DNA of 64,000 nucleotides from Paragonimus westermani (Eukaryota > Platyhelminthes > Trematoda > Plagiorchiida > Troglotrematidae): assembly GCA_008508345.1 (NCBI GenBank), contig QNGE01000939.1, positions 1 to 64,000 on the forward strand, in the 5' to 3' direction. A program made the position numbers and the translations under genes. A model generated the notes under the pieces. The model searched no databases. It had not been told where the DNA came from and saw only the letters and a program-made list of their open reading frames with translations. This document shows positions 51,701 to 59,799 of this stretch, one piece after another. Every line of letters begins with the position of its first letter. Position 1 is the first letter of the stretch.

Positions 51701-54700
51701 TGCGGAAGTTGAAAACCTCAGAAAATGACTAAAAATTTCAAAACGCTCAGACGCATTCAACAATGAAAGTTAAAATGCCACGCTTCCAAACTTATTCCAC
51801 GTTGCACTGTGCAGTGAAGCGGAAACAAAAATGACCTACTTTCACTGGCTGCTCTTATCTAACATCAGAATGAACTCCAAACTGCTACTGGATTATCAAT
51901 CTGCCCGCATAGCGCCCAAACTCGAACGTACTTACGTTGACTGTCATACGTTCAGATTGCATCACGGCTTTCACAGCCTATACCCGAATCACCCGTCGTG
52001 TGCGAACCCATTTGATGGACGAAATTTATGCGAGCCCATGAGGTAGTGTTCCCGCTTTACTATGACCGGTTCGGTGAATTTCTTTAATGAATCACTTAGA
52101 ACAGAAAGGCTTCAGATAGTTGTTTTCTATTATGACGCATCCAGGCATGTGAAATGAACATGCTGCAGCGCGCTGTATTAATTATCTGAGAAACATTGTT
52201 GTGAAGTGCAGATGGAATAACCAGTAAGTTGTTGTATACCAAGAGTTGAAATTTAAGAAGGCCGTACTCATACACATTAGCAAGCTATGAATGTGTATCG
52301 AAATGTACCCAGCCGCAACCACGACGCTTCAAAAATATGTGCCCACAGTTTAGCCCAACCTCTTATTTCGATCGCAAAAATGTCGCTCATTTAGAGGAAT
52401 AACCGCAGCCATTTCAAAACACGCTTGATTTCAGCATAAAAATCTCCTTATGCACTTATTCCACTAAATATAGGCAGATTGAAATCTTTCAAGCAAATTT
52501 CTTTCGCAGTCCTTCATTACAATGTGAACAAAAAAGTTCAAACAGCTGCACACAACAACTCCAAGTCTGATTGACGTTCTCGATATACCTGACTTTAATT
52601 TCTATGAAAAATAGACAGTTAGATTGAAGGTTGGGGTTGGATTGGATTGGATGTTATCAAAAAAACGGTAAACAGCGAGTTCATAACAGATGTGACTAAC
52701 AACTTCACACATGCTGCAGTATGTTCAAAGAATAAGCGGTATTTCTAACTGTGGCAACAGAATTGTGGTCAAAGTACCTCTGTCTCATTAGCAATGCATA
52801 TCCAACCACGTCTGCCTTGTAACGCACTGTACAATCCCATCCTCTGATACACTAGTTGCGTAGTTGGGAAAGAGCAACAACGCAGCAAATGAAGTTTGTA
52901 TGAGCCTATGTAAGTAAACATACAATTCGACTTCTACTGAGCAGACAACCTCGTGGATAATTGTCAAGTACAGCATCATTTCTGACTGCGTAATTGTCTC
53001 AACATGACTGCCTAACTAAGTATGCGACTGCACTATGTTTTGCTGAAAACGAGCGAGAAAGCCTTCGTTTTCCTGTGTGATCTTCGAGTGACACACAGGC
53101 AACAATGATCGACCTCTCTCCTACAGCTTGAGTATAGATCGGCATAAGAAGTTGACAGATTTTGCAGTTTGGTTCACTCTGTGCTTCATTCGTATTCGAA
53201 CTACCAAGAGCTACGCGTACTCAAAAATTGACATTCGTCATGTACAGTCCGATAATTAGCTGATTTCGGATATTTCTCATAGTGACAAAATGAGCAATAT
53301 GCAAGCAGGTGGGCCCATCCCAGAAGATTAACAGTTGTTATTCGCAATCAATACATCCAAAGTAACGGTAATGTAGCCTGCATCAGCCATATGACTAAGC
53401 AAACCGTAGTCCCTAAGCAAAGAAGGAAATAAAGACGTTCGAATCCGTGGGTACTTTGACAGTTTATGGCAACACTGATCACAAGGTTAAGCACGAAGTT
53501 TGTGTTTACTTATGTGTGTGTATAAAGAACGAAGTAGCTCGCTAGCTTCTCTATTCATCAGTGTCGTATTGCATTTCGAGGACTTATCTGGTTACATGAT
53601 CAGAGTTATACACCACCTGTTCATTTAATTTTTAAACGCCGAAATCCATTCCCAATTTTGAACTAGCAGCATGCCTATTAATGTAAATCCTTCCTTCATT
53701 GTTTAAGGTCTTATCATTATTTCACACAGATGGAGAAATCATGTTCACCTGCCCACTGACCAACTAATTTAAGTCACCTTGTGGTACACTTTATTTTTTA
53801 CCAACACACCCGTCAATCTTATCTTTTTAGGATTAAGCTGGATAGTATGTGTGTGTGAATGAAATTACAACAGATGCAACATACACCATTCGTGGTAACA
53901 CATAAGGGCTAGCATCCTTTGACTTTTGCAGCCGTGAAAGACTAATCTGGGCGGAGATGTCACCAAACAAACAGGTCCATTGGTCTCGAGATGGCGTAAC
54001 GAAGATTCATAGGCCAGACTCCAACAAAGGGGAAACGTCGATTGCAACAGTGACACGTTGCACAAACGTGGCCGACTTATTCAGCAACACATACCACTGT
54101 TACTAATGAACTTCTCCAACACCAATCGGCGTTCATCACTCCAACAACTCGTGAAAAGTGGACAACCGTCAACTGTAAGACTGGTTGTACCTCCATATTT
54201 TGTATCCACCAAGCGCAGACGTTTTCCACACAGATCTGTTGTGTTCTCAGTTAAAATGATAGCACAATGGTAACTGGTAGACAGGAGAATTCGGAAACAG
54301 TAATTCAAAACGTTGATTCACTAACATATACAAAACAGACATAAATGAAGCATGCAGCCAAAACCTCTGAGCTTCAAAAACTATCTGTTACAACGCATTG
54401 GAACATACCCAGTTCTCCTTGCCGTAATTCACCCAGCTGCGCACCACCTTCTCCAATAAACTCCGGCACGCGTATTTTTCTGGGAGCAATGCCTACCACA
54501 CCACCACCGCTGTTGGCAGCAACGATTTCGCTTGGCCGCATCCAAACGATATGACAAGGAGGTCGCTGGCTATAGTACAGACTAGAATCGTCCGCAGGAA
54601 AAGCAGCATCACAGAACAGATGACCGGAACGTAAAGTTTCCATACGCAGTTTTTCGAAGGAAGCTGAAGGACCACCGACCTGATTGGCACTTTTATTGCA

Positions 54701-54733
54701 ACCACCGATCATTAATGGGCTCGGGCTAGCCCC
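17284..54733 (-). CDS. Calpain-family gene (peptidase C2), eight supported exons, partial at both ends
   Basis: Calpains are cytosolic Ca2+-regulated cysteine proteases that cut selected proteins at few sites. The exons, in order of transcription, are 54733-54409, 45996-45738, 41245-41056, 38034-37772, 37673-37328, 30596-30382, 28379-28181 and 17473-17284. They give about 662 codons. The domain order is protease core PC1 (exons 1-2), PC2 (exons 3-5), C2-like domain (exons 5-6) and penta-EF-hand domain (exons 7-8, continuing). All introns are GT-AG and the junction phases agree (1, 2, 0, 2, 0, 2, 0). The reading frame stays open throughout, so this is not an obvious pseudogene. The catalytic Cys (codon 45989-45991) and Asn (37894-37896) are present; the His position is Gln (37978-37980). 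No start codon, last EF-hand, poly-A signal or promoter was identified. The family is certain; which calpain paralogue it is cannot be told. Confidence 0.93.
19200..19460 (+). mobile_element. Non-LTR reverse transcriptase scrap
   Basis: The plus strand reads [20 protein letters not shown] and then VSK. This matches the RT entry block F+.G...DP.NYRP+SL.S++SK. After a frame change it reads [20 protein letters not shown], then TRRQYS, as in K..E......L......L....QHGF. It belongs to a CR1/jockey-like or RTE-like RT and is too short and broken to classify. The frame at 19548-19814 just after it was not recognised. Confidence 0.55.
21169..21582 (-). CDS. Unassigned exon-like frame, two hydrophobic segments
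   Basis: A 138-codon open stretch lies between an acceptor TGGCCTCTTTTAG and a strong donor CTC|GTGAGT. It includes [15 protein letters not shown] and [14 protein letters not shown], which could span a membrane, and a Ser/Val-rich first part. I do not recognise the family. It lies in calpain intron 7 on the same strand, so it would be either an exon of a nested gene or a pseudo-exon. A frame of this length is expected once or twice by chance in 64 kb, so only the donor and the balanced composition argue for it. Confidence 0.25.
24698..24763. repeat. (CAG)22 trinucleotide repeat
   Basis: Twenty-two uninterrupted CAG units on the plus strand, in calpain intron 7. In the transcript of the gene it reads CTG. 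A 75-codon plus-strand frame turns it into poly-Ala, but nothing else about that frame suggests a gene. Confidence 0.97.
25850..25960 (+). mobile_element. RTE-type element, C-terminal scrap
   Basis: It reads [15 protein letters not shown], a stop, then REVIAS. This resembles the last coding block of fluke RTE elements (W...L..MA.NR.QWR). At DNA level it shares the word TTCAGTAGCGTG with the copy at 57.5 kb (CTCAGTAGCGTG). It is short, and the limits are rough. Confidence 0.45.
28181..28379 (-). CDS. Calpain exon 7: linker and first EF-hand of the penta-EF-hand domain
   Basis: The acceptor is TTTGTTTCTTAG and the donor is ATG|GTGAGT, both strong. The frame reads [14 protein letters not shown], an Asp/Ser-rich linker, then [19 protein letters not shown] and [13 protein letters not shown]. 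This matches the start of the calpain penta-EF-hand domain: a helix ending F....AG.D, the loop, then +L..+LN..L. EF1 of calpains is atypical and often binds Ca2+ through a displaced loop. The exon ends in phase 0 and runs straight into exon 8 at the position where family members continue with the next helix. Confidence 0.88.
28380..30381 (-). other. Calpain intron 6 (2.0 kb), nothing recognised
   Basis: GT-AG, phase 2. No transposon domain, tandem array or exon-like frame was seen on either strand. Confidence 0.8.
30382..30596 (-). CDS. Calpain exon 6: second part of C2-like domain
   Basis: The exon reads [17 protein letters not shown], then [20 protein letters not shown] and PGDFLLRVL. These correspond to the calpain blocks (N)LREV..RF.LPPGEY.IVPSTF and G.F.LR+F, which close the C2-like domain. 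The best acceptor is the AG in GCGACAG at 30598-30597, preceded by a mild pyrimidine tract. It gives phase 0, as required by exon 5. The donor is chosen as GA|GTACGT at 30381-30380 because it gives the phase 2 needed by exon 7; the last ten or so residues depend on that choice. The core blocks are unmistakable. Confidence 0.92.
31015..31111 (+). CDS. Unassigned exon-like stretch antisense to calpain (a)
   Basis: A 97-base stretch between TGTTGTTTTCAG and GAG|GTAGGT reads [20 protein letters not shown] and [12 protein letters not shown] in one frame, starting with one leading base and ending in phase 0. Both splice signals are good and the composition looks like ordinary protein. I do not recognise it. 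It would belong to a gene nested in calpain intron 5 on the opposite strand. Confidence 0.3.
32560..32930 (+). mobile_element. SINE-like element with near-intact hammerhead, copy B
   Basis: It has a tRNA-type box B word GTTCAAATCC at 32743-32752, then the hammerhead at 32771-32815, then a tail block with TTCGAAAGAGGCTG and GATCAAATGTGAGTG that recurs in copies A, C and D. It lies in calpain intron 5, antisense to the gene. The ends are approximate and no target-site duplication was identified. Confidence 0.7.
32771..32815 (+). ncRNA. Hammerhead ribozyme motif, best-preserved copy
   Basis: The parts are: helix I arm GCACTA (32771-32776), core CTGATGA (32777-32783), helix II GCTCT-AATG-AGAGC with five perfect pairs (32784-32797), AAAAC where GAAAC is expected (32798-32802), loop TCGA, GT, the cleavage base C at 32809, and the second helix I arm TAGTGC (32810-32815). 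That arm pairs perfectly with GCACTA. Helix III has only two or three pairs, as in schistosome-type elements. The single core defect is G12 to A at 32798, which is expected to abolish cleavage. Confidence 0.85.
33140..33400 (+). mobile_element. SINE-like element with hammerhead, copy C
   Basis: It shares ACGAGGATATG, the hammerhead frame, TAGTGCATCCTTTC and the block ending near GCGACCAATTTG with the other copies. It lies about 250 bases after copy B in the same orientation. The upstream part is more diverged, and the limits are approximate. Confidence 0.55.
33281..33325 (+). ncRNA. Hammerhead relic in SINE copy C
   Basis: Helix I arms GTACTA and TAGTGC remain, and GAAAC is intact, unlike in copy B. 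The CTGATGA box is CGGATGT and helix II no longer pairs. It is inactive. Confidence 0.6.
33991..34121 (+). CDS. Unassigned exon-like stretch antisense to calpain (b), Ser/Thr/Asn-rich
   Basis: A 131-base stretch ends in the near-perfect donor GGAAG|GTAAGT and follows a weak acceptor ATTACCGTAG. The frame reads [20 protein letters not shown], continues Ser/Asn-rich, and ends [10 protein letters not shown]. It needs one base from a preceding exon, so it does not join directly to the stretch at 31015-31111, which ends in phase 0; a further exon would be needed. Confidence 0.3.
35230..35540 (+). mobile_element. SINE-like element with hammerhead, copy D
   Basis: It has the box B-like word GAGTTCGAAATCT (35378-35390), the hammerhead, then a TTCGAAAGG block and GATCAAATGTGAGTG, as in copy B. 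Plus orientation, in calpain intron 5. The ends are approximate. Confidence 0.6.
35406..35450 (+). ncRNA. Hammerhead relic in SINE copy D
   Basis: The core reads TTGATGA (35414-35420), one change from CTGATGA. GAAAC is intact (35434-35438), then a TCGA loop and ATC. Helix II keeps GCTC opposite GAGGGT only in part, and helix I is lost. Confidence 0.55.
36975..37183 (+). mobile_element. RTE-type element, 3' end with ATG-repeat tail
   Basis: This aligns by eye with 57650-57850: both have TTGTTTGTTTGCAAG, a (A/G)TGTAG.CACCTT block, a pyrimidine-rich stretch, GGTTTTGCTTTTT-like text, GTGAACCAC or GTAAACCAC, and a terminal (ATG)n run (37164-37178). Such short tandem tails are usual for RTE-class elements. 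Only the 3' untranslated end is present, as expected of a 5'-truncated insertion. It sits about 150 bases from calpain exon 5, antisense. Confidence 0.75.
37328..37673 (-). CDS. Calpain exon 5: end of PC2 and first part of C2-like domain
   Basis: After a 98-base intron the exon completes the Trp codon and reads [19 protein letters not shown], which is the end of the protease core. A Pro/Thr/Ser-rich linker follows. The C2-like domain then begins with [44 protein letters not shown] and IGFVLYR. These match the calpain blocks G.W..G..AGG, NPQF.L, and the V.L.Q..RR and IGF.LY strands. The acceptor is TCTATTTACAG. The donor is CGG|GTGAGC, phase 0. The linker between the two domains is longer than in typical vertebrate calpains. 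The 3' end of an RTE element lies about 150 bases beyond the donor. Confidence 0.95.
37674..37771 (-). other. Calpain intron 4, only 98 bases
   Basis: It begins GTATGA and ends TATTTACAG, and splits the Trp codon joining the two PC2 exons (phase 2). It is the only short intron in a gene whose other supported introns are 2 to 10.7 kb, and it carries no repeat. Confidence 0.93.
37772..38034 (-). CDS. Calpain exon 4: PC2 with catalytic Asn; catalytic His replaced by Gln
   Basis: The exon reads [11 protein letters not shown] where calpains normally have a GHAYSVT-like motif carrying the catalytic His. Here the codon is CAG (Gln, 37978-37980), and the whole exon encodes no His. Twenty-eight codons later comes RLRNLW, matching the RLRNPWG box with the catalytic Asn (37894-37896); the Pro and Gly of that box are changed. 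The end reads [14 protein letters not shown] and EDEFW, the typical PC2 sequence. The acceptor used is CTCTAG; another in-frame AG six bases further in would drop two residues (Thr-Lys). The donor is TG|GTATGA, phase 2. The fit to calpain is strong; loss of activity is inferred from the His change. Confidence 0.95.
38035..41055 (-). other. Calpain intron 3 (3.0 kb)
   Basis: GT-AG, phase 0. It contains the (AT)13 run at 39382-39407. A 117-codon plus-strand frame at 39079-39432 runs through that microsatellite, has no domain motif, and is probably chance. Nothing else was recognised. Confidence 0.8.
39382..39407. repeat. (AT)13 microsatellite
   Basis: Thirteen uninterrupted AT units in calpain intron 3. 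Confidence 0.95.
41056..41245 (-). CDS. Calpain exon 3: start of PC2
   Basis: The first base completes the Lys codon of KAYAK. The exon then reads [20 protein letters not shown] followed by TGGLTESY, the calpain block that usually reads L.GSYEAL...... .D.TGG..E. It continues as [20 protein letters not shown] and ARIK. The acceptor is a tract ending GTGCACAG and the donor is AAAA|GTGAGT, close to the ideal consensus. The exon is 190 bases and ends on a codon boundary. Apart from its first codon it contains no histidine. This matters because neither this exon nor the next offers a substitute for the missing catalytic His. Confidence 0.95.
41246..45737 (-). other. Calpain intron 2 (4.5 kb), no further features seen
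   Basis: GT-AG, phase 2. Open frames on both strands (for example 41903-42286 and 43694-43996, minus) carry no family motif and have no convincing pair of splice sites. The plus strand is purine-rich, so the transcript is pyrimidine-rich and gives hydrophobic-looking frames by composition alone. Confidence 0.8.
45738..45996 (-). CDS. Calpain exon 2: PC1 with catalytic cysteine
   Basis: The exon opens with [13 protein letters not shown], completing the QG.LGDCW box; the nucleophile Cys codon is 45989-45991. It continues with [29 protein letters not shown] and [13 protein letters not shown], the usual PC1 landmarks in the usual order. The acceptor is TTTTGCTCTGCAG and the donor is AA|GTAAGC. 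The exon is 259 bases: two bases complete the previous codon and two are carried to the next. The ID-D-RLPT and [12 protein letters not shown] blocks are among the most conserved in the family, so the assignment is secure. The structural part of PC1 therefore looks intact. Confidence 0.96.
47823..48961. repeat. Dispersed 1.14-kb repeat, copy 2
   Basis: It is identical, line by line, to copy 3 at an offset of 1140 bases, and differs from copy 1 by scattered substitutions. It lies in calpain intron 1 immediately left of the single N. Its left edge is defined only by where copies 1 and 3 begin, so it may not be a biological end. It contains the minus-strand hammerhead-like motif at 48803-48847. 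Confidence 0.95.
48803..48847 (-). ncRNA. Hammerhead-like motif in repeat copy 2
   Basis: The CTGATGA box is intact, followed by a short hairpin, GAGAC, a TCGA loop and ATC, then TACTGC opposite GTACTA. It is better preserved than in copy 1 but has the same GAAAC to GAGAC change. Confidence 0.6.
48962..48962. other. Assembly gap marker (single N)
   Basis: This is the only ambiguous base in the window. It sits exactly between two identical 1139-base blocks and marks a contig join. Confidence 0.97.
48963..50101. repeat. Dispersed 1.14-kb repeat, copy 3 (likely assembly duplicate of copy 2)
   Basis: All 1139 bases match copy 2 by eye; no difference was found. A perfect tandem pair separated by one N is what results when two overlapping contig ends are joined without merging. 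To the right, similarity to 1147-1330 continues, as expected of the true repeat flank. Confidence 0.9.
49943..49987 (-). ncRNA. Hammerhead-like motif in repeat copy 3
   Basis: Identical to the motif at 48803-48847, because the whole block is identical. Confidence 0.6.
54409..54733 (-). CDS. Calpain exon 1 (first exon found): N-terminal region and start of PC1
   Basis: The frame has a Gly/Ser/Asn-rich N-terminal stretch. It then reads [32 protein letters not shown] and IVWMRPSEI, which match the calpain entry motif (F.D..FPA...SL, then W.RP.EI). It ends in RQGELG, the first half of the QG.LGDCW active-site box. The acceptor is a pyrimidine tract ending TTTTAG just above 54733. The donor after 54409 is G|GTATGT. 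The exon ends in phase 1, and the next exon supplies the two missing bases of the Gly codon before Asp-Cys-Trp. An in-frame Met at 54710-54712 could start translation. However, the good acceptor upstream and the missing Gly-rich leader typical of flatworm calpains suggest an earlier exon, not found up to 64000. Confidence 0.9.
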
Positions 54734-56769
54734 TAAAATGAATAAGCGTATTTGACAAATTTAGTAGTATACAATTACAACCAACGGGTGGATAGTCGGA
54801 TAGTGGGATGATACAAAAGTACAGTTTCCGAAACGTCATCAAAATGTTATTCAGTATCAAATTGATATCCATCAGCTGGAGTTTTTATTTTGAAAGTAAA
54901 AACATTTAAGTACACGAAATCTAGCCGATTTGATGATGGTTTGATTGCGTTACCAGATGCAATGCCAAATTTCGCGGTGCAGACAATAAGTGCAGTAATT
55001 TGTAACTATTCACTGATGCTGATGAACTGTTGAAGCACCATCGGTTAGAACGAAAAACAAAACCGATAACCCCACATAATTCGTGTTCCAGCACATTGGT
55101 GAAAGAGACTATGTCAAGGTGACTTTATAAATTATCTAACAGATATCGACGGATCACCTTAATTCCTATCGTACTGAGACTATTAGATGTGATACTTGGC
55201 AGAGCGGTTTCAACACTTGCAAAAGTCGCCGGTGTTTTGTTCCGATCACCACCACATGGATTGCATCAGTAAGCTCCTCCAAGTAACAGAACAATAACCT
55301 ATCCGTTGAGAATCAATATCAGTCTTTTTTGGCACATTCAACGTGCTTTGGACATGGCTGACAGCACATGGGTAAGAGATTGTTTCGTACGGAAAAACTG
55401 TACCTCATACGCAGGGCCATATGCTGAAAACTATCATCATACATATGGTCGTATAGGGAAACACAAAGTTACATCCTCTGCAATTGTCGAAATCTGCAAA
55501 ATCCCACATAGCTTTGTGAACACTACTGCTGATGACTCCCTCAAAAATTCGTCATGACGGACTGTTGACACAGAAGCGTGGAACTATCTTTCAGTGAACG
55601 GCTGGTTGTCTTTTAGCCAGTGATGTTACGCAGACAGCATGAGGTGCTCTCAGCAGATTAGCGAGGTCAGCTTTTTGCACCGATCTGAGGCTTCATTTTT
55701 TACACGAAAAGTGCTACTCAAAAAATTGGTTAAAGACCACATATGCTCTCAACGTCCGTGACAGAACATAAGATGCTCAGTAAAACTCTGCCTGGGTCAA
55801 CCCGTTAATCGGAATAGCTTTTTCCACCGTTAGTTGGACAACGGTGATCAAATAGCCAAAACCAAGGTGACGTCCATCAAACTTCACCAAATGTGACAGC
55901 CATGAAAGGTTAACGCTTCGTCTGAGGGTACCGCGCACGACCCACCGGTCCACGCAGTCCTCCTGCATGACGGTCAAACTTGATATGCCCAAGAGAATGG
56001 TGTTTTACAGCTGTCCATTTACTGATACGGTCTCGTACGTGGTGTTGCCTGTATGTGGTGGGAGGGGCGTATGAGTTCGTTGACGCGTTTGCGGAACAAA
56101 AAATTTCAAAATGTCGATAGGCAGGATATATACACTTAAAGGGTTCAGATATGGCTGGCGAATGTCAACTTTTCGCGTGCTGATTTGTGAATGAAGTACA
56201 AAATACGGGCTAAACAAAAGGTTTTTCAAAAAGCAAACCAAATTTAAAAAGTGGTGGAATAATCTAGAACCCCACGATGAGGTGATAAAACGATCAGCCA
56301 TTTCAATTGGCAAAACGAGGATTACAAAAACGGGGACAAGTTGTGTCATCTATCATTCAGGGTTTACATAATTTACTTGTGCGTAAATCTTTTTGGCTTA
56401 ATTGCGCATCAGCTCATCAACATTTAGGATATACGCATAAGTCGGTTTGAGAGTACATCTTATAGCAAATCAAGCCAATAATCAACATCAATCATCACTG
56501 CACAGTGAAGTCAGATTTACAGTGAAATTGCCCAATACAAGAATGATGCTACATTTTTGGTGAGTTTATTAATACACTCCTGTAAATCACAATTAACGGC
56601 ATCAACAAAAATGCCTAAAACAAAGCAGAAAATGCAACTATTCAGCTACTACGGCGACATGAACACAAAGGGAGAGTTGTAGAGTCGGAGAGAAGGCCCG
56701 CAGATTGAGTGGATGATGAAAACGTTGACAATTTGAAAACGGACATGAGAATGAACAGTACAAGTCTTA
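54734..56769. other. Upstream of calpain exon 1; nothing assigned
   Basis: The missing first exon and promoter of the calpain gene should lie here or further up. Minus frames at 55777-55992 and 56005-56349 look protein-like but have no known motif and no clear splice partners. Confidence 0.5.
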
Positions 56770-57850
56770 TTTGTTAAAGTTAAGTGCCTTGTACAAGAGC
56801 TAGCAATATCACTTGTTAACCACTGCAATTAGAAGATCGTTATGGTGTTTTGCAGCCTCAAAACGGAAACTGATTCTGCAATATTGTTGTGATTACGAAG
56901 ATTTAATGTTAGCTAATGAAGTCGAGGAGGTCGTTGACAGGTTTGTATATCTGGGGTGCTGCATCAGCGGCGGCGGAAGTGTAGGAAATGAAACAGAATT
57001 GCGTATCTCTAAGGCTAGAAAGATATTCGCCCATTTGGTACAAATATGGCGACAGAGAGGTACCTCCCTGAAGTTTAAGGGTGGCGTATATGGAACAACA
57101 GTGAGGGTTGTATTGCTCTGCGACAGCGAAACTTGACCGCTCAGGGTAGAGAACAGTCTTCAAGTGCCCGACCACCGATGTTTGCGTCCAATCGCTCGTA
57201 TCGAGTGGCACCAGCGAATAAGCAATAAGGAGGTTAAGAAGCGGCTATTTGATAGTGATTGTAAAACGAGTTCATTTGTTCACTCCTTACATTTGCACAG
57301 CTTTGGATTGCTAGGCCAAGTAATTAGGATGTCAGCTAGTTCACTTTGCTGATGGTGCAGTCCTCTGACTTAAGATGCGAGGTGGACAGATGATAACTTG
57401 GCGTAGAGAAATGTAGTTGTTCACGAAGGGGTTGGTCACTGTACATCGGGTTTATCTCCCAGACTGCAGACGTCATCGCTCACAGAGTCGGTGTTTGTAG
57501 ACTTTCGGTGCAATGGCGGCTAACCGAGCTCAGTAGCGTGAATGTTGTCATTGTATGACCGAGTTGTCTGTAAAGTGAGTGCACTTAATGAGGCGGGACA
57601 AAGAAAGCCGTAAGGAGGTTGTCTTGTTGGTGACGCCCTGCTTTCATTTACAGCTCTGTTGTTTGTTTGCAAGATGTAGACACCTTAATGTTGAATATAG
57701 GCGTAGTTATCTCTAGTAGTTAGAGCCGTTCCTGTCCTTTCTTCTCTCTTCTCCATTTCCATAGAGGTTTTGCTTTTTTTTACCCACGGTTGCATGGCAG
57801 TTAAGCATCAGTGTAAACCACGAATGTATTTTCCTCTATGATGATGATCC
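56770..57850 (+). mobile_element. RTE-type non-LTR retrotransposon, 3' part
   Basis: The frame at 56813-57136 reads EEVVDRFVYLGCCISGGGSV, then LRISKARKIFAHLVQIWRQR and VYGTTVRVVLLCDSET. This is the region after the RT fingers and palm in RTE elements (..VD+FVYLGS.IS..G......RI.KAR..F..L..+W+.+.....K...Y...VR.VLLYG.ET). It continues broken: VPDHRCLRPIARIEW, then L..LGQVIRM. The 3' untranslated region and a terminal ATGATGATG stop at 57850. The element is 5'-truncated and interrupted by stops. Confidence 0.85.
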
Positions 57851-57989
57851 TTATGTGCTTCCTTGGATCAAAGTTCATCATCTGCCAAGTCAAGAGGACA
57901 CTCACCATAATTTGTGGATGGATTTGAAGCACAAAGGTCTGCTTGGCGCTGATACACAATTGTCAGCTGAAGATCATTTGATATCCACC

Positions 57990-58720
57990 GATTCTGCACA
58001 ATGCTTGTTACTTTCATAACCGGTCGACTCTGTTTATGCAAACCTTTTACGTAAATTCCCTGAATTGAGAAGTCCGAATTTTCATACGTCATGCTTTAAA
58101 AACCTCACCCATTCCGTTATTACTCGTTGCAACCCGGTTTTCAATCGTCCTCGTCACTTGCCAACGGATAGATATGCCAACACCACTAACGAATCCCAAC
58201 ACATGCTTCGAATAGGAATCATCCAACCATCCAAAAACACGTATGTATCACCATTATACGTTGTTCCGAAAAAAATGACTGCAGATTACATTGTGATTAC
58301 AGAGCGTTGAATAAAATATAACATAACCCGATAGATATCCGACACCACACATCCATGACTTTTCGTCAGACCTTTAGGGCTACAAAATTTTTTCGCACAC
58401 AAAAATCCTTCACGCTATCACCAGATACCGATTCACCCTAATGATTTCCATGAAACTGCAACTACTACACCATTCGGTATCTCTGGATTATTATGCATGC
58501 CTTTTGGCCCAGGCAATGCTGTACAAACATTCAAAAGTTTACTGACCAAGTTGTTTCCGGTTAGCCTTCCGGTTTTGTTGATTTGGATAACACTTTAGTT
58601 ATCAATACCTACTAAGAGGAACACATTGAACACTTACGCTCGTTGTTGACTCGACTGCACGATCATGACTTCGTAATCAATGCTCAGAAATACACCTTTT
58701 TCCGATTCATTGCAGTCCCT
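57990..58720 (+). pseudogene. Reverse transcriptase remnant of gypsy-2
   Basis: It reads LLRKFPEL, then FNRPRHLPTDRYA, QHMLRIGIIQPSKNTYVSPL and YVVPKK, the start of RT (..R.RRL.......A..EF..ML..GII+PS.S..SSPLH+VPKK). Further pieces read YHQIPIHPNDFHETATTTPF and GISGLLCMPFG, the block before the catalytic Y.DD. The Y.DD itself is frameshifted. Several stops are present. Confidence 0.85.
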
Positions 58721-59079
58721 GGGTCGCATTACTGAGAAACACGGAACCACACCAGCTGCAAGCAAATTTGAATCCTTGGGAAGTTTCTTCTTCCTATCTC
58801 ATTCAGGCAACTGAAACCTTCCTTACAGATGATTAATTCTTATTGCCGTTTCACCCCCAAAGCTGTATCGCTATTAGCGCCGCTAACAGACATGCTGGCT
58901 TGTAATCGAAAAAAATACAGCATGTCAAATCAAGCTACCACAGCTTCTGAGAACGTAGAAGCATTCCTCATGGAAAATCTCATATTGTTTCATTGAAAGA
59001 CCAACACTCCGTCACCTATTAATGTTGGCGATTCTAATATACCGGTTGGTGCAGTCATATAACGAACCGTTCATAAATT

Positions 59080-59400
59080 CCAGCAACCACTAGGGCTTTT
59101 CTCACAAATTTTCAATTACCGGACCACATTACAGTACACGGGAGCATGAATTGTTCGCAATTTACAGAGCAACAGGATACTTCGGACACCTCTTGGAAGA
59201 CGAGCAATTTTCTCTTTACGTCGAGGACAAAATTCCAACAGGGACCCTTAGACGGTAAACCAGGTTACACTGTCTAATTCGCTAGCGACATTCGACACAT
59301 TCCAGAGGCTTGGAACACTATTGTTGACGCTCTCTCATGTCCAGATGTGGATTCAATCGGCACATCAACTGTGGATTTTACTGAAATGGTGATGTTATGA
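59080..59400 (+). pseudogene. RNase H remnant of gypsy-2
   Basis: The frame reads FSHKFSITGPHYSTREHELF, then AIYRATGYFGHLLEDEQFSL, matching the RNase H block (L.FFS.KL....YST..RELLAIY.A...F.H.LE...F....DHKPL). The catalytic D in the DHKPL position is blurred. A decayed AEALSR-like segment follows near 59330. Confidence 0.8.
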
Positions 59401-59799
59401 AAAACAGAGTGACGTAACGTGCATAGTTCTCTTTCAAACGTCCTATCCCGACTTAGATGCTATACTCGGATCCTTTCTGTACGACTTCCCCCAGTCTACT
59501 TGCGCGGAGTCAGAAAGAACACAATTGCGTAAAAACACACTGTAATGCCGATTACCAGTTCGACAAGTGAATGAATCGCATGTAATTATATACCATGAGT
59601 TAGTCGCCAAATACAGCCAATTAAATGTTGAACCAATGTCCAGTGGTTTCGGCTACTTCGCGATTAAGTGTCCCAGTATGGTCAATTCCATAGCCGTTGC
59701 ACTCTGACTGGTTCATCGGGCTATCAAGATACCCACACCCACCTTCATGCCTCATCCCGGTTGGACCAACTGGAAAACTTCGCACGCCAATTCGTGGTT

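Larger units (their letters stand above)
45997..54408 (-). other. Calpain intron 1 (8.4 kb as assembled)
   Basis: GT-AG, phase 1. It contains the duplicated 1139-base repeat around the single N (47823-50101). Homology to the flank of repeat copy 1 continues to about 50330. 46400-46760 has scattered tRNA-like box B words and may be a very decayed SINE. From 50330 to 54408 I see no recognisable gene, domain or ordered repeat, apart from short chance frames. If one repeat copy is an assembly duplicate, the real intron is about 1.14 kb shorter. Confidence 0.85.
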
